Of a DNA stretch of 64,000 nt, positions 29,901 to 37,686 are shown in pieces (the first letter of the stretch is position 1; each line of letters opens with the position of its first letter). The notes under the pieces were generated by a model. The model did no database searches, was not told where the DNA came from, and was given only the letters and a program-made list of their open reading frames with translations. The stretch is from NCBI GenBank assembly GCA_015061955.1, contig SUVO01000003.1:91564-155563 (forward strand). The letters are read 5' to 3'. The DNA is from Verrucomicrobiaceae bacterium (GTDB taxonomy: Bacteria > Verrucomicrobiota > Verrucomicrobiia > Opitutales > Intestinicryptomonadaceae). The position numbers and the translations under genes are program-made.

Positions 29901-30406
29901 CAGTAGCATCTAATAAAATTGCAAAACCACGCGTGTTTATTCCAGTGTTCCCAGGGTCAAATTGCGAATACGATACTGCTCGTGCATTTGAAGCAGCAGG
30001 TGCCGAAGCATCAACTTTTGTGTTCAAGAATTTGACAGATAAAGATGTTGCAGAGTCAATTGCTGAAATGAAGCGTCAGATAGATATGGCTCAAATATTG
30101 ATGATTCCAGGTGGCTTTAGTGCTGGCGATGAACCAGCAGGTTCGGGTAAATTTATTGCTGCAGTTTTCCGCAATAGTGCTTTGACCGATGCTGTAATGT
30201 CGCTTATTAAAGATAGAAAAGGTTTGGTATTGGGTATTTGTAATGGTTTCCAAGCTTTGATAAAACTTGGGCTTGTTCCATTTGGTGAAGTTCGCGAACT
30301 TAAAGCCGATAGTCCAACACTAACGTATAATAATATTGCACGTCACGTAAGTTGCTATGTAAATACTAAGGTATCAAGTAAGCTTTCGCCTTGGTTTGCT
30401 GATTGA
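26981..30406 (+). CDS. purL: FGAM synthase PurL, synthetase part and start of glutaminase domain (frameshifted)
   Basis: PurL converts FGAR to FGAM with ATP and glutamine in purine synthesis. This 1141-residue reading frame holds the N-terminal and both synthetase domains (KNETHNHPTEIEPFGGAAT near residue 320; DRHTTFL-like CRHTTFL earlier) and the first part of the glutaminase domain, with catalytic Cys near 1087 in GICNGFQ. The frame then ends at TGA 30404, just after KLSPWFAD. The catalytic His and Glu of the triad lie in the next frame (30396-30719). A +1 shift restores a normal PurL of about 1245 residues. See findings for mutation versus sequencing error versus recoding. Confidence 0.93.
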   Translation: MIRRVFVEDKISGSSMSLLNDIKSNLNLSNLEGLRVLQRYDVEGLDDVSFENVKNLIFCEAPVENLYQETFPISDTEQAFAIEYLPGQFDQRADSAEQCVQIVAKSRPKVACARVYVLKGDLNNADVEQIKKYLINSVDSREASMEKPQTLSREAKVPADVAIIDGFINMDKEAVVELHKKMSLAMSVEDLEFCRKYFAEEQQRNPTITEIRLLDTYWSDHCRHTTFLTKLENVKIQDGEFNESVKASWKNYLQTREVLGLDKKGKNICLMDVALIGMRALRAEGKLQDLEESEEINAASIVVNVDIDGKDEEYLVMFKNETHNHPTEIEPFGGAATCLGGAIRDPLSGRSYVYQAMRVTGAGDPRTPFEDTIAGKLPQKKIVLGAANGYSSYGNQIGLATGQVCEIYHEGYVAKRMEIGAVVAAAPRNTVRRGVPEKGDFILLVGGRTGRDGIGGATGSSKDHTEKALENSAEVQKGDAPMERKLQRLFRNPQASLLIKRCNDFGAGGVSVAIGELAPSLEINLDAVTKKYDGLDGTELAISESQERMAVVVSPNDADKFAKFAAEENLECTHVATVTNTGRLVMKWRGKDIVNLSRAFLDTNGTVALASAEIEAPSRDASPLIKTFGSEKNQDKSQWLENLRSLNCASQRGLIERFDSSIGASAVLHPFGGKNLATQPEAMCSKIPLLKGNTNAGTLFSFGFNPDISSWSPYCGSMYAVVESVAKIAASGGDISKIRFTFQEYFEKLRSNPVRWGKPLAALLGAFEAQMKLGCAAIGGKDSMSGSFNDIDVPPTLVSFAMCPCDVRNVISPEFKKVGSSVALIEIKKNADFTPDWNDLIKKYKALFEAIKAGKVLSAHSLRFGGLAEAIAKMSFGNNVGFEFADDFAKDVFDINYGAIVVELTDASVASELSANVIGSTIQDASIKLGDMTVDISELYGAWEKPLENIYPTQAKASQEGELINASFENKNIAVASNKIAKPRVFIPVFPGSNCEYDTARAFEAAGAEASTFVFKNLTDKDVAESIAEMKRQIDMAQILMIPGGFSAGDEPAGSGKFIAAVFRNSALTDAVMSLIKDRKGLVLGICNGFQALIKLGLVPFGEVRELKADSPTLTYNNIARHVSCYVNTKVSSKLSPWFAD

Positions 30407-30719
30407 ACTTGGCGATATACATTCAATTCCAGTGTCGCATGGCGAAGGTAAATTCATTGCTCCAGAAAATGTAATTCGCGAGCTTGAAAAGAATGGTCAG
30501 ATAGCAACTCAGTATGTTGATGCTAATGGTATGCCATCTGCAAATATTCCATTTAATCCAAATGGTTCAATGCACGCTATCGAAGGTATTACAAGCCCAG
30601 ATGGCTTGGTATTGGGCAAAATGGGACACTCAGAACGCTTCGGTATAAATGTTGGTAAGAATATATCAGGTAATAAAATTCAGCCAATATTTACTTCGGG
30701 TGTAAAGTATTTTAAATAA
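30396..30719 (+). pseudogene. purL: PurL C-terminal glutaminase fragment in the +1 frame
   Basis: The frame contains the end of the PurL class I glutaminase domain: GDIHSIPVSHGEGKF (catalytic His and Glu in HGEG, codons at about 30438-30446), then NGSMHAIEGITSPDG and GKMGHSERFG, all diagnostic. It lacks its own credible start or ribosome-binding site; the first in-frame possible start is TTG at 30396, inside the upstream frame. The coding sequence shows no further decay, so the disruption is recent, an error, or tolerated by recoding. Confidence 0.85.
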
Positions 30720-30738
30720 TTTTAAACGTTTATAAAGT

Positions 30739-31464
30739 ATGGAAAAGTTAAAGAGTGTAGTGTGGTTGTGTCAGGCTGGGTTCTTGTTTGAACTCGAAAA
30801 TACTCGTGTGGTAGTCGATCCATATTTGACAAATTCATGTGGTAAACCACGTGGTCGCTTTGATAGAATGGTTCCACCACCAATGACATTCGATGAATTG
30901 AAGCCAGATTATGTGTTGTTTTCGCACGACCATCGCGACCATTATGACGATGAAACTGTTCCAGAGCTTTATAAACGATATCAAAATTGTTTCTTTGCAG
31001 GTCCAGTAAGTACTTGTGAGCATTTTAAAAATCAAGGATTTTCTTCGTTAAAGTTCCAGACTTTGACAAAAGGTAATTCTTACGATTTCAATAAGTTCAA
31101 GGTATTACCAACAACAGCATATCATTCTGATCCACAAGCATTGGGATATGTGTTCGATTTTGGTGGTAAAAAAGTTTACTTTAGTGGAGATTCTGAGTAT
31201 TCAGATACTCTTGCAGAAGATATAAAAAAGGTATCTGGTGGTAATATAGATATAGTTTTTGTAGTTATAAATGGAAAGCTTGGTAATATGAATTGGCAAC
31301 AGGCTGTAAAGTTGGTTTCGCAGTTGAAACCACGCGTTGCAGTGCCAATGCACTACGGCTTGTTTGCCCAGAATACAGAAGACCCCAATCCGTTCAAAAA
31401 CGAATTAGAACGTTTGGGCGTTAAGTGCGTGTTGTTTGAAGCTGGTAAACCACAAAATATTTAA
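30739..31464 (+). CDS. UlaG-like metal-dependent hydrolase (beta-lactamase fold)
   Basis: The 241-residue cytosolic protein has the metallo-beta-lactamase signature FSHDHRDHYDD (about residues 57-67), followed by TAYHSDPQ, YFSGDSEYS and VPMHYGLF with further metal-ligand His/Asp. It resembles YfiT/UlaG-type hydrolases with broad or unknown substrates. It lies 19 bases after the purL fragment, so it is probably co-transcribed. No specific function can be assigned. Confidence 0.8.
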   Translation: MEKLKSVVWLCQAGFLFELENTRVVVDPYLTNSCGKPRGRFDRMVPPPMTFDELKPDYVLFSHDHRDHYDDETVPELYKRYQNCFFAGPVSTCEHFKNQGFSSLKFQTLTKGNSYDFNKFKVLPTTAYHSDPQALGYVFDFGGKKVYFSGDSEYSDTLAEDIKKVSGGNIDIVFVVINGKLGNMNWQQAVKLVSQLKPRVAVPMHYGLFAQNTEDPNPFKNELERLGVKCVLFEAGKPQNI

Positions 31465-31542
31465 TTTTGAAATTTTTGTTGTTTTTTTGTGATAAATTTA
31501 TGTGCTCCACGAAAAAATGGCGAAATTTTTATTAAAAATAAC

Positions 31543-31571
31543 TTGTCAAAAAGTAGCACATTGATTGAATA
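31543..31571 (+). promoter_or_regulatory. Weak candidate purH promoter
   Basis: TTGTCA (31543-31548) matches the -35 consensus at 5 of 6 positions. The hexamer 17 bases on (TGAATA) is a weak -10, and ATG follows 6 bases later. An ATGTGCT/AGCACAT inverted repeat (31500-31506 and 31555-31561) brackets the -35 and could be an operator. Confidence 0.3.
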
Positions 31572-31577
31572 AAAAAA

Positions 31578-33104
31578 ATGGAACGTTTAGCATTAATATC
31601 TGTCAGCGATAAAACTGGCGTAGTAGAATTTGCGAAAGAATTGGTTGAAAAATTCAATTATACAATTCTTTCCACTGGTGGAACAGCAAAGTTGTTAGCT
31701 AATAATGGTGTTGCTTGTACCGAAGTTAGCGATTACACAGGTTTCCCTGAAATGATGGACGGTCGAGTTAAGACTTTGCATCCAAAAATTCATGGTGGAT
31801 TGCTTTGCTTGCGTGCAAATGCCGACCATATGAAACAAGCTTCAGATAACAATATCAAGATGATTGACTTGGTTGTTGTAAATCTTTATCCGTTTGAAGC
31901 AACTGTTGCAAAACCAAATTGTACACTTGAAGATGCTATCGAAAACATCGATATTGGTGGTCCATCAATGTTGCGTTCTGCTGCAAAAAATCATTTAGAT
32001 GTAACTGTTGTTTGCGATAGTGGCGATTACGCAGATGTTCTTAAAGCAACAGAACAGGGTGGTGAAGAATTGTTGAAGTTGCGTAGAAAACTTGCCTTGA
32101 AAGTTTATCAACGCACAAGTGCATACGATGCCGCAATTGCAACTTACTTAAATAAAAATTATAATAATGGTGAGCTTCCAGAAACCTTGAATATTGGTTT
32201 GCCTTTGATACAAACAATGCGTTATGGCGAAAATCCTCATCAAAAAGCAGGTTTGTATGGCGATTTCAATAAGTATTTCCGTCAGTTGCATGGTAAAGAG
32301 TTGTCGTATAATAATATTATCGATATTACAGCAGCCGCCGATTTAATTTCTGAATTTGAAAAACCAACATTGGCTATTTTAAAACATACAAATCCGTGTG
32401 GTGTTGCAAGTTGCGATAGCCTTGTTGAAGCTTGGAATCAGGCTTTTGCAACCGATACACAAGCTCCATTTGGTGGTATAATTGTTGTAAATCGCAAGTT
32501 AGAAGCAGATTTGGCAAATATTATTTCTCAGATTTTCTCAGAAGTAATTATTGCTCCAGAGTTCAGCGAAGAAGCTTTGGAAATCTTGATGAAGAAAAAG
32601 AATTTGCGTTTGATGGTTTCAACGTATAAAGCAAGCGAAAAGCTTCAAGTAAAGAGCGTTGTAGGTGGCTTGTTGGCTCAGACATCAGATTCTATCGAAG
32701 AATTGAAATCAAATATGGTTGTGGTTTCAAAGCGTCAGCCAACTGAAGAAGAATGGAATGCAATGCTTTTTGGTTGGAAGGTTGTAAAGCATGTAAAGAG
32801 CAATGCTATTGTTTACGCTGGTTGCGAAAGAACTTTAGGTGTTGGTGCTGGACAGATGTCGCGTGTTGATAGTTCGCAAATTGCAGTTTGGAAAGCTCAA
32901 CAAGCTGGATTGTCGTTGCAGGGTAGCATTGTTGCAAGCGATGCATTCTTCCCATTTGCCGATGGTTTGGTTGCTGCCGCTAAAGCAGGTGCAACAGCTG
33001 CTATTCAGCCTGGTGGTTCAGTTCGTGATGAAGAAGTTATAAAGGCAGCCGACGAAAATAATATGGTAATGGTCTTTACAAAAGTTCGTCATTTCCGTCA
33101 TTAA
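31578..33104 (+). CDS. purH: Bifunctional AICAR transformylase/IMP cyclohydrolase PurH
   Basis: PurH catalyses the last two steps of IMP synthesis. The 508 residues consist of an N-terminal MGS-like IMP cyclohydrolase domain ([28 protein letters not shown]) and a C-terminal transformylase domain with the catalytic block [10 protein letters not shown] near residue 268 and FFPFADG near 454. Length and motifs are ordinary and no disruption is seen, in contrast to purL upstream. It lies 113 bases after the UlaG-like gene and 26 bases before the LysM gene. Confidence 0.97.
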   Translation: MERLALISVSDKTGVVEFAKELVEKFNYTILSTGGTAKLLANNGVACTEVSDYTGFPEMMDGRVKTLHPKIHGGLLCLRANADHMKQASDNNIKMIDLVVVNLYPFEATVAKPNCTLEDAIENIDIGGPSMLRSAAKNHLDVTVVCDSGDYADVLKATEQGGEELLKLRRKLALKVYQRTSAYDAAIATYLNKNYNNGELPETLNIGLPLIQTMRYGENPHQKAGLYGDFNKYFRQLHGKELSYNNIIDITAAADLISEFEKPTLAILKHTNPCGVASCDSLVEAWNQAFATDTQAPFGGIIVVNRKLEADLANIISQIFSEVIIAPEFSEEALEILMKKKNLRLMVSTYKASEKLQVKSVVGGLLAQTSDSIEELKSNMVVVSKRQPTEEEWNAMLFGWKVVKHVKSNAIVYAGCERTLGVGAGQMSRVDSSQIAVWKAQQAGLSLQGSIVASDAFFPFADGLVAAAKAGATAAIQPGGSVRDEEVIKAADENNMVMVFTKVRHFRH

Positions 33105-33130
33105 TAAAAATTTCAGATATATATATAGAA

Positions 33131-33967
33131 ATGTCGTTTAGCAGAAATAGTATGATTGAAAAACGCAAATCAATAGCCTCAATTGTTGTTGCTGTTGCAG
33201 TTGTGTTGTATATATTGTCGGCAGGAGGTTGCGATTTTGCAAGCGATGAAAATATTGTATCTGAAGTAAATGAACCTCATTACCAGCGTGGTTGCGATGA
33301 ATTGCGCAGAGGTAATCCACAAGAAGCACTCACAGCCTTTATGAAGGTTGTTGAAAAGCGTAAAGACGCACCTGAATCGCATTTTGAATTGGGGCGTCTC
33401 TATTTGAGAGAGATGAAAGATCCAATTTTTGCAATCTATCATTTTCGAAAATTTTTAGAGGCGCGTCCAAATTCATCAATGTCGGGTCAGGCACGTCAGC
33501 TTATTGAGTCGGCAAGAAAACTATATGCAGCAACACTTCCAGAAAGTCCTTTTGAAAATAATGTACGACGTGTAGAGCTTGAAGAAATGCTTGAAAAAAT
33601 CCAAAAGGAAAATCTCGAGTTAAAGCAAAAGTTGGCAAATGCAGTAGATAAAGTACAAAAGATGGAGTCGCAACAACGTGTTGTTGCAAGTAATGTTAGT
33701 AGAAATGTTGCTAGTACGCCATCTACACAACAAAATAAATCACAAACTACAACAAAAATGAATAATAATAGTGTATCGACAGGTGTTGTAGTTGCTCGTG
33801 ATATACCACCAACGTACGTTGTTCAACCTGGAGATACGCTCAGTAGTATAAGTAAGCGTTTCTATGGTTCGTCGCGTCGTTGGAAAGATATTTTTAAGGC
33901 AAATCGCGATAGACTTGTGTCGCCAGAATCAGTGCGTCAAGGTCAAACGTTGCGTTTGCCTCGTTAA
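33131..33967 (+). CDS. LysM-domain envelope protein with TPR and coiled coil
   Basis: The 278-residue protein has an N-terminal hydrophobic segment ending SAGGC (weak lipobox), so it is a probable lipoprotein. TPR-like helices (about residues 45-130) and a coiled coil (about 145-185) follow. A Ser/Thr/Gln/Asn-rich linker leads to a C-terminal LysM domain (YVVQPGDTLSSISKRFYG, about 228-278) that binds peptidoglycan. ATG 33152 is an alternative start with a better signal peptide. Its last codon abuts the stop of the phage cluster's final gene: the two TAA codons overlap on opposite strands. Exact role unknown; it is likely a cell-wall-anchored scaffold. Confidence 0.85.
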   Translation: MSFSRNSMIEKRKSIASIVVAVAVVLYILSAGGCDFASDENIVSEVNEPHYQRGCDELRRGNPQEALTAFMKVVEKRKDAPESHFELGRLYLREMKDPIFAIYHFRKFLEARPNSSMSGQARQLIESARKLYAATLPESPFENNVRRVELEEMLEKIQKENLELKQKLANAVDKVQKMESQQRVVASNVSRNVASTPSTQQNKSQTTTKMNNNSVSTGVVVARDIPPTYVVQPGDTLSSISKRFYGSSRRWKDIFKANRDRLVSPESVRQGQTLRLPR

Positions 33968-34548
33968 GAGGTTAAGTATTGTATAGATACTTCTAAGTGT
34001 GGGATTTCTCCTTGACTGTAAATGTGGCCTTCGTATTGAGGGCAGTAGGCGTTTATCTCTCCACCAAACGATATTCCATAAAAGCCAATTAAATTTTGTT
34101 CAGGTTTTGGAATTTCAGTTGAAAGTCGCATCGCGTACCAGTTAAATTCAAAATCGAATTTAAATCCTAATTCTACATCAAGTAATGATGTTTGTTTTGG
34201 ATATGGATATTTGAAAAATGGTCCTTCAACTTTGAGTTTAGCGAAATCGCATTTGGCTTCTAAAAAAACTTTAGAATTTCGTTTAGCACGTTTGTGTTTT
34301 GGCATAGCGCAAACGCAGTCAGATGTTATTGTATTGCAATGAAAGGTCTCGTAAAAATCAAGAGGAAGTCCGATGTGCGAGCTTGATAATGCTGCCTGAG
34401 CAAAAATATCTATTTGTATACCAGTAATGTTCCAGTATTTGTCTACTGCTCCAGAGGCATCGTACCAAGAAATGTTTGGTGCATCAGATATTATTGGTCT
34501 AAATTGTAAATCTTCAATAGCCAATGGTAAAAGTGAAAAAAAACTCAT
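33964..34548 (-). CDS. Last gene of the phage cluster, unknown function
   Basis: I do not recognise this 194-residue protein. It is rich in aromatic residues and beta strands (FDFEFNWYAM, IGFYGISFGGEINAYCP) and has five or six cysteines, two of them in SDCVCAMPKHKRAKR. It overlaps the tail-hub-like gene by 4 bases (ATGA), so it is translated with it. Position downstream of the hub suggests a tail-tip, spike or baseplate part. Its stop overlaps the stop of the convergent LysM gene. Confidence 0.65.
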   Translation of the reverse strand: MSFFSLLPLAIEDLQFRPIISDAPNISWYDASGAVDKYWNITGIQIDIFAQAALSSSHIGLPLDFYETFHCNTITSDCVCAMPKHKRAKRNSKVFLEAKCDFAKLKVEGPFFKYPYPKQTSLLDVELGFKFDFEFNWYAMRLSTEIPKPEQNLIGFYGISFGGEINAYCPQYEGHIYSQGEIPHLEVSIQYLTS

Positions 34549-36239
34549 ACTAATTCTGGGGTTGTTGATATTATTTTAGCAGAGCATAAAGCTCCATTGT
34601 AGCATACTAAAACCTCGTTTAGTTTTGCAGTGTCGCCATTGGGGACATCGTTAGAGTTTATGTCTATTTTTCCCATATCCGAGCTTATAACAAAACGTGA
34701 ATAGTTTGTAGATATGTCCTGATTTTGTGTTGAAGCAGTTTTGCCTCCAACTACAATTGTAGAAGGTCGAATAATGCCAGTGTCAAAGTCAACCGATAAT
34801 GTTGAAATTGTTCTCGAGCGATTTATACGAAATAGTTCGGAGATGTCGTCTGGATACAGATGTTTTGGTGGACCAAATTTTATGTTGATTGTTTTTGTGA
34901 ATAAATTTTCTTCAACAAAGTACACTGGCATTTTATCTACAATGTTTTTTGTTTTTGAGTTTATTGAAATGTTTTTTCCAAAATATAAATCTGCGTTGGT
35001 GTTTAATATTTCAATGTTGCCTTCAAATTGAAGCATCGAAGTTGCTTGGTATATAGTTTTTGCCAAGTTTGCCAGTGGTTGTTCAGCGTATTCTTTTAGT
35101 GAATGCCAGTTGTATGTTCCAGTAGAAGCCGAAGTTGTAACCATTTTTATTGATATAGTTTTTCTAACTTCGGAGTCGTTTTCATCACGATACGAGAATT
35201 CGCCAGTAATGGAGTCTGTTTCTACACTGCAATTCATTTTTTCGGTTATAGAACCTTCTGTTAGTTCGTTTGGTAGGTTTCCATTTCTTGATGTTTGTAT
35301 AATTTCAAAATCATCTAAATCGGCAAGTAAACTTACATGTTTTTTCCACCATGATTTTAAATCTGGACGAATTGGTTCGGTAGTAATTACATTAGTTTGT
35401 GATGTTGTTTTTGAACCAGCTAACTCAACATTCATTACTATGGTTTTGCGAGCATCGGTTAGTTTTTCAGGATAAACATCTTCAAGATAATCTAAGTATG
35501 TGTTGTTATCTATTTTATTGGTACGCTCGTATTTGATCTCGACAGCGTTGATAACAAGATCGTCTCTACGATTTGCCGAGTATTGCTTTACATTGCCTGC
35601 AGTAGTATCAATTTCTACATCTTTAAGCGATGAACGTTTTTGAATGTTTATTGCTGGCGAACCATTTACCGAGTAATCGAAAAAAACAGCACACCCAGGC
35701 GCCCAACGCAAAATTTTACATAATGCGTCGGCACAAGTGATGTCTATACACTCATCAAAAAGTAAGTCGTTATCAATGTCGATTTTCCCGATTTGAAAAT
35801 CTGCACCTTTTGATATCGCATAAGTTAAAATTTCTTTAGCAGTGTTTTCAATTGATTTTTTTGTTCCATTAGATGTCGCGCCTAAGATAACTTTACTTCT
35901 ATATCTTTGAGTGGTATCAATAACACCATTGTAGTTTATGGGTTGCTGAAATATTATTTGCGATAATTCGTTGAAGGCATTTTTTGCAATGATTTTTACC
36001 GATTGTTTATCGTGCATATTGCTATTTAGAATTTTCGATATTCTGCCAGCAAAAGTTCTTCGGTTATTTTGCCAAAGTTCAATTTTGCTGTCGTATACAC
36101 TTTGAGCTATTGGCGAATTTTCAAGAACTTCAATGGTTAATTCATCTGCCGATAAATTTTTACGTTTTAGTGAGCATGAAATAGCATTTATACTTTTTAT
36201 TTCATAAGTATTGTTGCTTATTTTTAATAGTGTTGTCAT
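34545..36239 (-). CDS. Phage tail hub/baseplate-like protein
   Basis: The 564-residue protein opens with a beta-rich region (KISNNTYEIKSINAIS, then FAGRISKIL near residue 64) like the first domains of tail-hub (gpD/gp44-type) proteins. A long central part follows, and then FGPPKHLYPDDISELFRINR near residue 450. No lysozyme or needle motif is visible. The gene order (after head-completion genes, last but one in the cluster) supports a hub or tail-associated role. It overlaps both neighbours by 4 bases. Assignment rests on layout and general fold pattern, not a diagnostic motif. Confidence 0.5.
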   Translation of the reverse strand: MTTLLKISNNTYEIKSINAISCSLKRKNLSADELTIEVLENSPIAQSVYDSKIELWQNNRRTFAGRISKILNSNMHDKQSVKIIAKNAFNELSQIIFQQPINYNGVIDTTQRYRSKVILGATSNGTKKSIENTAKEILTYAISKGADFQIGKIDIDNDLLFDECIDITCADALCKILRWAPGCAVFFDYSVNGSPAINIQKRSSLKDVEIDTTAGNVKQYSANRRDDLVINAVEIKYERTNKIDNNTYLDYLEDVYPEKLTDARKTIVMNVELAGSKTTSQTNVITTEPIRPDLKSWWKKHVSLLADLDDFEIIQTSRNGNLPNELTEGSITEKMNCSVETDSITGEFSYRDENDSEVRKTISIKMVTTSASTGTYNWHSLKEYAEQPLANLAKTIYQATSMLQFEGNIEILNTNADLYFGKNISINSKTKNIVDKMPVYFVEENLFTKTINIKFGPPKHLYPDDISELFRINRSRTISTLSVDFDTGIIRPSTIVVGGKTASTQNQDISTNYSRFVISSDMGKIDINSNDVPNGDTAKLNEVLVCYNGALCSAKIISTTPELV

Positions 36240-36394
36240 AAGTCGGAATTTGTAGTTTTGATTTGTTCGGCTAATTCAGTAAGCTTGTCTTCAAGTTTAT
36301 CGAGTTCGCGTTCAAGTTTGGCAATGCTGTGTTGAAGCTGAATAATAGCATTTTCCATTTGCTTTTGTAATTGCGATATATCGGAATTGTTCAT
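36236..36394 (-). CDS. 52-residue coiled-coil protein
   Basis: A short gene runs from ATG 36394 to TGA 36236. The product is almost entirely a heptad-like helix (QLQHSIAKLERELDKLEDKL and onward), preceded by MNNSDISQLQ. It overlaps the upstream gene by ATGA and the downstream gene by ATGA, so all three are translationally coupled, which strongly supports it being real. It might act as an oligomerising factor, chaperone or remnant of a tape-measure-like helix; function unknown. Confidence 0.75.
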   Translation of the reverse strand: MNNSDISQLQKQMENAIIQLQHSIAKLERELDKLEDKLTELAEQIKTTNSDL

Positions 36395-36771
36395 TTTGTT
36401 AGTCCTGTAAATTCGTATTTAGTCTTTGTAGATAAGGGAAGTAGGTTGATTTTTATCGAGCTTAAAATTGCATTTGGAATTTCTAATAACACTTTTTGTG
36501 TTTTTTCATCTTGCAATATTAACGATGCGCTTTTTGATGAATTAAGCGTGGTATAGTGATTAAATACAAACGCTAACGCCTCGTTTTCAGAGGCGTGCGT
36601 ACGTTCAATTTCAAACTCTAATTCTGAAATAAAATTTCCACAATGTTCAATAATTGCCGATGAAGCATTTATAGCATAATTGTAAGCAAGTAAATTTTTG
36701 CCATTTGTTGATAACGATTTTATAGGTTGCGATTGTTCATTTAAAGGCATTCCATTAAAAATAATTTTCAT
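36391..36771 (-). CDS. Phage cluster protein, possible tail component
   Basis: The 126-residue protein starts MKIIFNGMPLNE and seems mostly beta-stranded with one helix (SENEALAFVFNHY). I know no family with confidence. It overlaps the gp37-like gene by 4 bases. In Mu-like layouts this slot, between head completion and tail, holds tail-tube or joining proteins, so a small tail-associated role is inferred from position only. Confidence 0.6.
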   Translation of the reverse strand: MKIIFNGMPLNEQSQPIKSLSTNGKNLLAYNYAINASSAIIEHCGNFISELEFEIERTHASENEALAFVFNHYTTLNSSKSASLILQDEKTQKVLLEIPNAILSSIKINLLPLSTKTKYEFTGLTK

Positions 36772-37190
36772 ATTTTTACTCCGTTGATAATAAATTTTAT
36801 AATGTAAGAATCGATGTTTGGTAGATTGTTCAAAATTTCAAATGGCTCATTTTGTGATATAAGAATTTTTCCAAAATTTGTTGCTGTTGAAATTTTCGAA
36901 TTGTGCAATTTTTTGCATATTTTTTCAGCATAAGTAAGAGCCGATAATTTTTCAGATTCAGCAATTGGTATATGTATCTTTATTTTCAATTCAACATTGT
37001 CGAAAACAACCTTGTTAGAATTTTGAATTGCCGATATGGGAAACGGACGCATAACAATTATTTGCGATGTGCTTTTATTTGTTATAATTGCTTTTTTGTA
37101 ACCTTCGGCATTTACTGAAATTTGCGAAAAATCTATCGATGTTGAAAGCTTTTTTTGAATTAAGCGTTGTATCTTTTCTAATTCACTCAT
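36768..37190 (-). CDS. Phage gp37-like head-tail joining protein
   Basis: The 140-residue protein has an N-terminal helix (MSELEKIQRLIQKKL), a mixed alpha/beta middle (VELKIKIHIPIAESEKLSALTYAEKI) and a beta-rich end. This matches the general pattern of tail-terminator and neck proteins such as Mu gp37 (DUF1834). Its start overlaps the stop of the gp36-like gene (TAATG). Evidence is positional plus secondary-structure pattern. Confidence 0.55.
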   Translation of the reverse strand: MSELEKIQRLIQKKLSTSIDFSQISVNAEGYKKAIITNKSTSQIIVMRPFPISAIQNSNKVVFDNVELKIKIHIPIAESEKLSALTYAEKICKKLHNSKISTATNFGKILISQNEPFEILNNLPNIDSYIIKFIINGVKI

Positions 37191-37642
37191 TAGTAGCCCT
37201 CCAGCGCCTTGCCTGATGTATTGCGAGGTCGCGATGCATGTTGAATTGCATTTTTGCGTGCAGTTTTTACTGGATTTTTAGAAACGCTTACGGGTAATTT
37301 CCCAATGGCAACGCGTGTTAAAATTTCTTTGGCATCATCTATTGCTCTAATTTGAGCTTGAGTAAGCTCTATTGATGGAACTCGAACATGTAGCGATTCT
37401 ATTGCCAAACGAATAGCGCATTCTTTTAGTTCTGGTGGAATTTTTGCATAGTTTTCGTCTAACATATTTATTCCACTTGCAGTAATTTCGGCGCGAATAC
37501 GCGATACAACAAGTTCTATAATTTTAGAACATAACGAAGCATTGTTAGTTTGAATTGCCTCGGCTTTTAATAAATCTAATTGAGGTTTATTGAGTGCACA
37601 AAGTAAATCATCTTCTGTGAGGGTTGTCCAATTTATAGCCAT
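37190..37642 (-). CDS. Phage gp36-like (DUF1320-type) head completion protein
   Basis: Starting at ATG 37642 (MAINWTTLTEDDLLCALN), the product has 150 residues. The frame continues upstream only through a hairpin, so the longer form is unlikely. The start resembles Mu gp36 proteins: a short strand, then a helix with TxEDL, then helices with IIELVVSRIRAEI. DUF1320 proteins complete the head-tail interface. The C-terminus is basic (KTARKNAIQHASRPRN). It follows the capsid gene across a strong hairpin. Confidence 0.6.
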   Translation of the reverse strand: MAINWTTLTEDDLLCALNKPQLDLLKAEAIQTNNASLCSKIIELVVSRIRAEITASGINMLDENYAKIPPELKECAIRLAIESLHVRVPSIELTQAQIRAIDDAKEILTRVAIGKLPVSVSKNPVKTARKNAIQHASRPRNTSGKALEGY

Positions 37643-37653
37643 AATAGTATGTA

Positions 37654-37679
37654 GGCGAACTGTGTGAACACAGTTCGCC
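37654..37679 (-). other. Perfect intercistronic hairpin after the major capsid gene
   Basis: A perfect 12-bp stem (GGCGAACTGTGT/ACACAGTTCGCC) with a 2-base loop (effectively 4 once strained pairs open) lies 7 bases after the capsid stop on the transcript. No U-run follows, so it fits a 3'-end stabiliser or processing signal that would raise capsid expression over downstream genes. Confidence 0.7.
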
Positions 37680-37686
37680 AATGTTA

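Noticed and set aside
30396..30406. Programmed +1 frameshift in purL as the default explanation
   Set aside because: No CTTTGA-type slippery codon or internal Shine-Dalgarno is visible; kept only as one option in the finding.
37643..37681. Longer start for the gp36-like protein at 37681
   Set aside because: Those codons are the hairpin itself, and the downstream ATG gives the expected family N-terminus.
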